Shown piece by piece: positions 55,590-64,000 of a stretch of 64,000 bases of DNA. The notes under the pieces were generated by a model. The model had not been told where the DNA came from. It saw only the letters and a program-made list of their open reading frames with translations, and made no database searches. Each line of letters starts with the position of its first letter. The stretch's first letter is position 1. Where the stretch lies: assembly GCA_003117195.1 (NCBI GenBank), contig BDSI01000072.1:98546-162545 (forward strand). Reading direction: 5' to 3'. The translations under genes and the position numbers were made by a program. Origin of the DNA: Eudorina sp. 2006-703-Eu-15 (lineage: Eukaryota; Chlorophyta; Chlorophyceae; Chlamydomonadales; Volvocaceae).

Positions 55590-58500
55590 ACATCGCGCCG
55601 ACATCAACTCCCTTCATCCAGACATCCTACAGATCATATTCTCGGAGCTGTGTGCATCAGAAACCTCGGCGCTGGCCCGCCTGAGAAGTGTCGATCGAGC
55701 GTGGAATGCGATCGCCAACCGCCTCGTCTCGGGGCTGCGAATTTCGCCGACGCCGCCGCCTTTCGACCTGGCGTCGCGCCTTCCCAGCATAAATTCAGTT
55801 GTCATCAACTGCAATGTTGCCCACGCGTCGAACTGCGCGCAGCTTTCGGCGCTCTTCGCGAAGCTCGCTGCCCTGCCTGCCCTGGCGCTGCTGACGGTCA
55901 CTGCGATGTCGGCAGACGCCGCTCCGGCGCTCACCCACCTGGACCGCCTCAACCGCCTCGCGTCCCTGGACCTTTCCCGCTGTGAGCTCTCCGACCTGCC
56001 CGCCGCAGTGCTAAACCTGCCGGCTCTGGAGACGCTCCGCGTCGCGGACTGCGCGCTTACCAGCCTCCGCGACTTGGCCGCGCTGGGCCCCAGCCTGCGC
56101 TACCTCGACGTCAGCGGCAACAAGCTGACGGCGCTCCCGGGGGATGTATCGGCCCTCACGCGTCTGACGTCACTGAACGTCAGCGGCAACAAGCTGGCTG
56201 GAGAGCTGCCCGGATTGGAGGCGCTCCGGGACCTGGCCGAGCTGGACTTGAGCGGGAACAGGTAGCGTGGGCGACTTGGCCGCGGGCGCGGGCAAGGCCT
56301 TTTGCTTGAAACCTCCCATACAATTTTCTTTTCACATAAGAACCGCAGCGTCGCTGAACGCGATATTCTTCGTTTCGTTTATCAATTTTGCGATGTCTGT
56401 ATCTCATGAACACGGTAGAACCCGTTGCGCTGGCGCTTGCGGTCCAGGAAACGAACCGGTTGGGGGTCTTTCCTCGCAGTCCAGCCCTGTCTGGCGGCCT
56501 CGCCCCGAACCCTCCTGTCGCCCCGCCGCTCGCCCCCGTGAATGAACGCGAACGCGCCACAGCCTCGAGGTCCTTCCCGCGGACTTGTCCGCCGCGACGG
56601 CGCTGACGCGACTCGAAATGGCGGACTGCGACCTGGGCTCGCTGCAGGGCTTCGATGTCGAGCGGCTGACGGGTAAGTCCCCGCGCAGCCGCCCCGCCGC
56701 TCTGCGCCACATCACCTCTTGCCAACTGTCACCACGCAGCTTCACGGATAAGTTTGAACTCACGACAGCCGGTCTGCCTCCTCCGCGCCGGCCATGCGTG
56801 CGGCCCGCAGGCCTCCGGCAACTCAACCTCAGCGGCAACTGGCGCCTGGGGCAGTGCAGCCCCGCCATCGCGTCGCTCGCGCGGCTGACCCAGGTGGGGC
56901 CAGGGCGGGTGAAGGTGTAGGTGTGATGGCGCAACCGGCCCTGCCCTCCTCGGGGCTTTGGTGACGGGGCGCTTTCTGCGGCGCTTTTGTCCGTTGTTGC
57001 TCGTCTGACAGAATCCAACAGAACCCGTTTGGTGAGCACCTGCTTATATCGCTACGCCCGTCGACCCTCTGCGCTTGCACACCGGGTTGCCGTCGGGCAA
57101 AGGCCGCCGCGCTGACACGGCCCTCCCTGCCTTTCCGTCGCCCCCCGTCTCTGTGCCCCCAGCTGGACATCTCGGGGTGCGGGCTGGTGGCCCTGCCGCC
57201 GTCCTTCGCCTCCGCCACGCAGCTGCTGCACCTGCATCTGTCCGCGAACGACCTGCAGATGGTGAGACACGGCACCGACCGCCGCAACCCCCCTGGGGAA
57301 GACTTCCGCTACTCGCGAATTGGAATGCATGAATGAATGATCCAACAAATGCTACCTACTGTTACCGGTGCGCAGACATCCAGAAACCAGAATGTATGAT
57401 GTTGCAATGTCAGATGGTGCTATCCTGCTGGTCCCGTCGTTGCACTTTGCCGTGCCGTCGAAGCAGCGCAGTGGGCGCGGGTCGGCATGCTCTCGCTCTA
57501 TACCTGTCCCGCTGTGGCTGTGCTTCCTGACATCCCCCCGCCGGCCCTCCCTGGCGCCTGCCCTCCGCCCGGCCCTCCCTCCCTCGCAGGTCCCCAACTG
57601 CCTGCGCCACCTGACCCAGCTGCTCTCCCTGCACCTCGACTTCAACAGCCTGCCCGACCTGCCCGCCTTCCTCACCGCCCTCACCCGCCTCACCGCGCTG
57701 GACGCGGGCGGCAACGCGCTCACGGACCTGCCCCCGGGTCTTAGCGGCCTCTCGGGGCTGCGGCACTTGGTGCTGGGCAGCAACGCCCTGGAGCGCGTGC
57801 CGGACTGCGTGGCGGGCATGACGGCGCTGCAGGTGCGTGGGAGTCTAGGGCGTGGGAGCCGGGGCGGGAGGAAACCGTCTTGTCCAGTCGAGTCTCTTGT
57901 CTCTTATCTAAGTACGGGAAAACTCGAAAGCCTGTTCTCAACTTAACCTAACCTTCCCGTGTCCGGGTTCTGTAGTCTCCGTTGAACGCGAGCTTCTTGC
58001 ATGATTCGTGTACGGTATACGGTTACGCCCCGTACCGCACCGCCAGCCGCGTGATGGCTCTCTCCCGCGCCTTCGCTTCCGTGTCCTCCCCTTTGCCCCT
58101 TCCCCCCGCAGGAGCTGGACCTGTCCTGCAATCGGCTGTCCGCGCTGCCTCCTCAGCTGTGCTGCGCACTGTCCTCCCTGGACTTCATGTCCCTGGCCGG
58201 CAACGCCCTCAGCCGGCTGCCCCCCGAGGTCAGCCGACTGGGCCGCCTCACCTGGCTGGACTTGTCCGACAACCGCCTGGCGGGGCTGCCGGCGAGCATG
58301 GTCACCATGGCGGAGCTTCAGGTAGGGGCACACAGCTGGCTGGCTGACTGGCTGAGTGGCGGGTTGTTATCGGATGGGTGGCGGTGACTGGGTGGCTGCC
58401 TAAGTGGGCTACGGGAAGCTAGGAGACGCGAAACAGGGTATCGGTGGCCGTTGTCGTGTGTTTGAACGTTTGATGGCGTTTGAATGCACCGCACGGACCC

Positions 58501-59462
58501 GGACAGGTCGTGTCTAGGTGGATGTATAGGGGGGCTTGGGATTTAGGTGGGTGGGTGGGTGGGTGCGTGGGTGGTGCAACCTGCGGGTGATGAGCCTCCG
58601 CGGCAATCGGTGGTAGGGGCGGAGCGGATGGTCGCCCACATTGCACTTAACGGTGTGCCGACGGGACGCGCAGGTGCTCAAGATGCGCGGCAACTGCCTG
58701 CTGTCGCCGCGGCCCGCGGCCTTCAAGCGCTGGGTGGCGGCGCTGCGCCGTCGGGCCGCCGCGGCCGCTGCGGGAGCGCCCACGGGGCCGTCGACGTCCC
58801 CTCGCGAGCAGCAGTCCCGCCTGCCGGGCGGCGCGGGGGGGGCCTCGCACGCGCGGGCCACCACACCCGCCCACCGTGCCCGTGCTGCGGCGGCCGCCGA
58901 CACGGCCAGCGAGGACGAGGGGGGCAGCGGCAGCGAGATGGAGGATGATTCGGAGGCGGGCGAGGCCGATGCCGAGGGCGAGGGCGAGGATGAGCCCCTT
59001 GGAGAGGAGGCGGAGGTGGGGCCCATGGCGGGCGGGGCAGCGCTGGTGGAGGCCGAGGAGGCGGCGCAGGAGGTCGTTGACATGTGGGATGACGGGGCTT
59101 CGGAAGTGGACTCGGACGGCGAGGTGGCTGACGGCGGCCCGGGGGATGACCTGGGGGCCGGCGAGGGGTCGGACGCGGGCAGCAGTGATGGGTCGGAAGG
59201 CGAGGAGGAGCTGGGCGAGGGTGGGGAGGACGTCGAATGGGAACAGGAGGATGAGGGGGAGGAGGAGGATGACGTTGGCGGTCCCGCGAACGGGGCGGCG
59301 GATGACGACGGCGCGGCAAGGGAGGAAGGAGCGCCGCAGGGGGGTGCGGCGGCGGAGGTCGTGGCGGCGGCGGTGTTGGCACCCGCGCCCTGGAGGGATG
59401 GAGGCAGCGGCGGCGATGACGACCCCTGGCGCGGCTGGGAGGACATCCAGCTGCTTGGGTAG
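55590..59462 (+). CDS. F-box / leucine-rich-repeat protein with acidic tail (first exon not found)
   Basis: Exons 55590-56261, 56563-56672, 56811-56893, 57163-57261, 57590-57832, 58112-58321 and 58674-59462 join in phase to a TAG stop; about 734 residues are visible. The start codon is missing: 55590 is a splice acceptor and no ATG precedes the domain in frame. The first exon opens with an F-box-like helix set (LHPDILQIIFSELCASETSA, then LRSVDRAWNAIANRLV), suggesting a substrate receptor of an SCF ubiquitin ligase. At least twelve LRRs of the LxxLxLSxNxLxxLP type follow (LRYLDVSGNKLTALP, LTSLNVSGNKL, LTWLDLSDNRLAGLP). Several introns fall at repeat boundaries in phase 0. The last exon adds an Ala/Arg-rich hinge and about 170 strongly acidic residues, ending DDDPWRGWEDIQLLG. 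The F-box call is less certain than the LRR call. Confidence 0.8.
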
Positions 59463-61320
59463 CGCCGCTCCTCCAGCGCGGGCTCGTCCCTCGTAACCCT
59501 GACGCGCGAGTTCCCCCCGTGTGTTGTATGTGTTTTACACGGTGGACGTACCTTCACGTGACCGGGCCAGGCCTGGCCTGGCGGGTGGGGTCGGCCCAGC
59601 TGCATAGCGGCGCCCCCCGCCGTGGTTCGCCTCTTGCATGGCTGCATGCCGGCATGGCTGCATGGCTGTTTCCTGCAAGTGCGGAAGTGGTTGGAGCGCG
59701 GCCGGTGGTGCCTGCTGTCCTCACGGGCCCCGCCCCCGCTGAGTGAGCTGGGGGTTGCGCATTTTTGACTCTCGTTGACTTGGTGGTGTTTGACTGGCCG
59801 ACTGGGACCAATGCATCGGATCATGTGCCATGGCCTTAACGTGATAAACTACATTGAGTGGTGGGGCTGAGGGCCGGTATGTCGGCGACGGAGGGGAGGA
59901 AGGTGGCGAATATGATCGCACACCGTACACCAGATCCCGAGATCCGGTGGTCTCTGGAGATCGGCGGGTCGGTACGTACGGTTGGCTGACTCGCTCATGA
60001 CGCTTTCATGCTGCAGCATTCACGACATTTGGACACCTCAACATGCTTTGCTTCCGACTGGACTTGGAATCGACGACTGATGAACATCGGATGCCTTGGA
60101 CTCCTAACATTGCTACATGCGCTTCATTCCTCGGCCGGTTGGGCGTGCGCTGCCGGCGCGTTTCTTCTTGGGGTTTCCAGGTCGAGTCCCGAAGTGCGCC
60201 TCACCGCCCACTGCCCAGGCGGCAGCGACCAGGGACCCGCTGTGTCGGTGTGTCTGTGTGTCTGTGTGTTGGGGGGGTGTCTTCCTGCCACGAATGACTC
60301 ACATTACACTGGCCCCTGCGGGCCTAGATGTGCCTTGTGTCCTCCGCCCGGCTGCGGCCTCGCTGTCCATCGCCCCCGACTTGACCTTGACTTAGACCTG
60401 ACCTGGTACGAACTTGGCCCCGCCGTACGGTAGGTACCCCACCCCCGGACCGCATTTGACGAGGCCTGATTGCCAATTGTGGGATTTGCATGGCTTCCTG
60501 GGCCCTGCATTCGGCGCCCTGAGTTCTGGCAGTGACCCCCCGGAATGGACGTGGGCTGCCTTCTTCTTTCTCTGACGATGCTCCGGCGTTTTGTTGCATT
60601 TGACGCGGGCGCTGCGGCCCTGGCAAAGGGCACCGCCCCCACTGTACAGTACTGTGGCGTGCTCACCTGGATTTACTGACTGATAATGAGGAGGGTGGCT
60701 GTCGTATGGATCTTATCGGTGGGACGGATCACCCGGCGGCGCGCACCGCGTGTACTAGCGGACGTGTATGCCGGACTGGGGCCACGCCTCCAGGGCTGCG
60801 CCTTATTTATTTCGGCCTGCGCAGGCTCGCGGAGTCCTCTCAACAGGGCGGGCGAGTGGTTATGGCGGGGCGGGGGCCGGTGCTGATGGGGCCGCGAACG
60901 CTGCATCCATTTGTTGGGCGTGACGATCTCGCCCCGCCCGCGCTGTGGCGTCCCTCGGGGTGGGGCTGCCATGGACCCGAGGTCTGCGGCGTGCACGCTG
61001 TGGCTGGTAACTGGTCCACGATGTGGGGCAGCGGGTCCACCATTATGCGTCAGCGCACGTCCAGATGTCGGCGACGCGGCACCCGTCGCTACCTTCCGCG
61101 GAACGGCCTGTCACTATTCGTGGCCTTCGCCTAGCACGAGATGCCGCATGTCCCACGGAAACAGGAACAACAGATATAGCGCCACATAGGTCGACATCTG
61201 AGCTTCCACGGACCCTAGCTGACACATTCCGACTGGCCGGGTCTCGGTGTCTGGTACACTGGTAGGCGCCGATGAACCCCTTTCGGTGGCTGCTCTGAAG
61301 TCCGCTCTTAACTAGTGGTC
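59463..61320. other. Intergenic region before the retrotransposon
   Basis: 3' flank of the F-box/LRR gene up to the retroelement LTR. I see no coding exon. A GTAC-containing hairpin-like word (CTGTACAGTACTG) lies near 60642. Nothing else was recognised. Confidence 0.5.
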
Positions 61321-61794
61321 TGCTGCATCATGTTCCTGGCAGGGGGAGGCATCGCCTCCTTCTCGTTGTGGATCAAAAAGAAACAGCCCAGACACACCCA
61401 GCCCGGCGACAATTACTTACCAACGATTACAATTACCAGTACCGGTTCTGTTGTAGGTCTAGCTGTTAAACGTAAACGGTTTCAGACCGGTTTCGCTCCG
61501 GTAAGCATAGGATTCAGTGAGAGAACAACGTGTGTCAGACGTATTCAAGTTCTCCTCGTCCTAGCTCCCTTCCGAGGGGTTGGCCTCGTTGCTAAGAAGG
61601 CCGAAACGACTTCCGTACAGTTTCCATTCGATTGTAACCACCATAGGGTCCCTCGTAGCGGCGCCTCGTGGCGATACCGCTTCATGCCATGCCGATTAAG
61701 CACGCGTACTATTCTTACAGAATAGTCATTTCATATTCAGTTTTCCTTTTGCGCTCCTTAGGTCGCACAGCGACTAAGTACTCGCGCTGCAACA
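61321..61794 (-). mobile_element. Probable 3' LTR of the Ty3/gypsy element
   Basis: On the minus strand, a purine-rich tract (GAAGAAGGGGGACAGA) follows the polyprotein stop. Immediately after it comes TGTTGCAGC, the expected TG start of an LTR. A matching end GATGCAGCA lies about 474 bp on, so the ends are TGTTGC and GCAGCA, a near-perfect short inverted repeat. The boundaries are inferred because the partner 5' LTR is outside the window. Confidence 0.5.
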
Positions 61795-61808
61795 TCTGTC
61801 CCCCTTCT

Positions 61809-64000
61809 TCAGGCGCGAGCGTCCTCGCCGCGCGACGCCCAATAGGCATCACGAAGTTGTTGATCGGGGAAGTCGTTTTCTTCTAGCCAAGAGTTGTTCT
61901 CATGGCCATAACCAACCCATTTCACGAGGTATCGTGTCAGGGTTCGGTTTCGGAGTTTCTTGGATTCATGATCCAGGATTCGTTCTACAGTCCACGTGGG
62001 GGTAGTAGACTCAGGATCAATCGTGCGGGGTTGCGGCGGTTGTACGGTACCATCAGACCGGTACGGACGCAGCAACGACACATGGAACACGTTGTGGAAA
62101 CGATATCCCTCTGGTAACGTCAAACGTGCAGCCACTGGGTTGATCATCCGTTCGATAGGGAACGGGCCAATCCACTTAGGCATAAGCTTCTTAGAACCCT
62201 TCAGGTTGAGGTTCTTGGTACTCAACAACACCTGTTGTCCCTCCGAGTACTCTACGGTTCGACGTTTCCGATTTTCAGTTTGTACCATGCGGTCCTGCGC
62301 AGCTTGGAGGTTCCGCTTCGCGGTAGCCAAGCGCTTCGCGTAGGTATCCACGTAGTTCTTTGCCGCAGGTACGGCATCGCCCAAATCCAAAGTCAACGGG
62401 GTCCGCGGGTGGAACCCGTAGTTCACGTAGGAAGGGCTAGTACCTGTCGAGCGGTTCTTGAGATTGTTGATCGCAAACTCGGCGGGGCCCAAGTAACGTT
62501 CCCATTGCTTGGGTTCTTGACCGCAATAGGTTCGCAACATATCTCCCAAGATCCGGTTCATTCGTTCTGTCTGACCATCAGTCTGAGGATGAAATGCCGT
62601 ACTGAGCGACTGTTTCGTACCAAGACGCTTCAGCAACGTTGACCAAAACGCTCCAGTGAATTTACTGTCGCGATCGGACACAACGGTGTCAGGCATTCCA
62701 TGCAATCTAACCACAGCATCGAAGAATAGATCTGCGGTTTCTTCAGCGTCAATTTCTTTCTTGCATGGTCGTACATGCACCATCTTAGTCAATCGATCTA
62801 CAAACACCACGAGGGAGTTGTATCCTTTCTGGGTCTGAGGTAATCCGAGTACGAAATCCATCGAGACACTTCCCCAAGGCCGTTCAGGGATCGGTAGGGG
62901 TTGAGCCAAACCGTCAGGTTTCCCTGTTCGTGCCTTGTTACGCTGGCAAGTATCACACTTAGCCACGTAATCCGCAACGTCAGCTCGAAGCGTAGGCCAC
63001 CAAAAATTGCGTTCCACAGCATCAATGGTTCGGTCACGTCCCGGGTGTCCGGCCAACGTGTCATCATGGCAGCGTGAAATAATTTCCTGCTTCAAGTCTG
63101 GGTCGTTAGGTACGACAATGCGGTACTCGCACTCTCCCCCTTCCCGTTGAAAGAATCCGGCAGGATTCGCCAACAAGGAGCGAGTGTGCTGTTCGTTCTG
63201 GAACCAAGCATCTCGTTTCGTAGCTTCGGCAATGCGCGGCACGAGTGGGGGCGGCGCACGACCTTTTGACGAGCGACGGGTAGTCACAGCACAGAATACC
63301 ACAGCTGATGCCAAGGCGGGGTGGCGTGAGAGGGCGTCTGCCACCACGTTAAGTCGACCTGGGCGGTACTCCCACTCGAAGTCAAACTGCTCCAGAAACT
63401 CAACCCAGCGCGCTTGACGGCGGGTCAGATGGGCTTGAGTTTTCAAATACGTCAACGGGTGGTGGTCAGTCACTAAGCGGAACGGCACGCCGCTCTGCAA
63501 ATAGCAACGCCATTCGCGCAAGGCATTGATTACCCCGAGTAACTCTTGTTCACCCGTGCTGTAGTTCCGCTCAGCCGGGGAAAACTTCTTGCTTGTGAAC
63601 GCGACAGGGCGCTCATTTTGCAGCAGTACGGCGCCGGTGCCGTTCAACGAAGCGTCCGAGATGACCTCAAAAGGCTTCGTAAAGTCAGGGTAATGCAACA
63701 GCACGTCGCTAGCAAGACGTCGTTTGATTTCCTCAAACGCACGCAGTGCTTGTTCAGGTAGCGGGTTCGGTAATCGCGGGGCGCTGAACAGATCAGTCAG
63801 CGGTGCAGCTAGCGATCCGAATCCAGCGATAAAACGCCGGAAGTAATTAGCAAGTCCCACAAAAGACCGTAATTCAGATACGTCTTTGGGTACAGGCCAT
63901 TCACGGATCGTGCTGACTTTCTTTGGGTCCATGCGACGGTACCCGTTACCGCGAATCGATGACACTTTGGACCGTCTGGCGGGTGCAACGATCTTTACAG
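61809..64000 (-). mobile_element. Ty3/gypsy chromovirus polyprotein, C-terminal part
   Basis: One uninterrupted frame from the window edge to TGA at 61809 (about 730 residues visible). Domains in order: the end of reverse transcriptase with RRMDPKKVSTIREWPVPKD and LRSFVGLANYFRRFIAGF; RNase H (VISDASLNGTGAVLL, YSTGEQELLGVINALREWR, VTDHHPLTYL); integrase with an HHCC-type finger (HPGRDRT to CDTCQRNKA) and DDE core (SMDFVLGLP, VSDRDSKFTGAFW, TAFHPQTDGQTERMNR); and a C-terminal chromodomain (TWTVERILDHESKK, YLVKWVGYGHENNSWLEE). The chromodomain places it among chromoviruses, which steer insertion by reading chromatin. The intact frame suggests recent activity. Gag, protease and most of reverse transcriptase lie beyond 64000. 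Confidence 0.93.

Overview
The window looks like nuclear DNA of a chlorophyte green alga, most likely of the Chlamydomonadales/Volvocales. Genes are very GC-rich and split by many short introns with gtgagt/gtgcgt-type donors. The proteins carry long Ala, Gly, Pro and Gln runs. Introns and flanks are full of micro- and minisatellites, and the intergenic stretches are clearly less GC-rich. No bacterial operon structure is present. The species cannot be named from sequence alone.

Layout, left to right: (1) 45-2936 (+), 3' part of an Sfp-type 4'-phosphopantetheinyl transferase; (2) 8665-17636 (-), a very large low-complexity nuclear protein combining a SAND-like domain with an extended PHD finger; (3) 22383-26881 (+), a complete isoprenylcysteine carboxyl methyltransferase; (4) 30031-34166 (+), a membrane-anchored dual-specificity phosphatase with an HCX5RS signature; (5) 37255-39099 (-), a putative secreted or surface-anchored Pro/Ser-rich protein; (6) 40042-49979 (-), a 12-exon polytopic membrane protein homologous to plant NO EXINE FORMATION 1; (7) 50872-52533 (+), the small RNA polymerase I subunit RPA12, divergent from the NEF1 homologue across about 890 bp; (8) 55590-59462 (+), an F-box/leucine-rich-repeat protein with an acidic tail; (9) 61321-64000 (-), the 3' end of a Ty3/gypsy chromovirus (RNase H, integrase, chromodomain, probable 3' LTR) running off the window. 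Exon models were built by hand from splice-site consensus, reading-phase continuity and family similarity. Nearly all exon joins keep phase; the exceptions are stated.

The genes do not form a pathway. They are separate housekeeping, signalling and regulatory genes (lipid/prenyl modification, rRNA transcription, chromatin regulation, protein turnover, wall/secretory biology). The least explained content is non-coding: a 40-50 bp interspersed element recurring at least eight times, almost always inside introns of unrelated genes; a second element of about 75 bp present in inverted orientation 9 kb apart and bracketed at one site by 27-bp direct repeats; two small elements tied to CA microsatellites; and several intronic minisatellites with extreme strand asymmetry (G-only, C-only).
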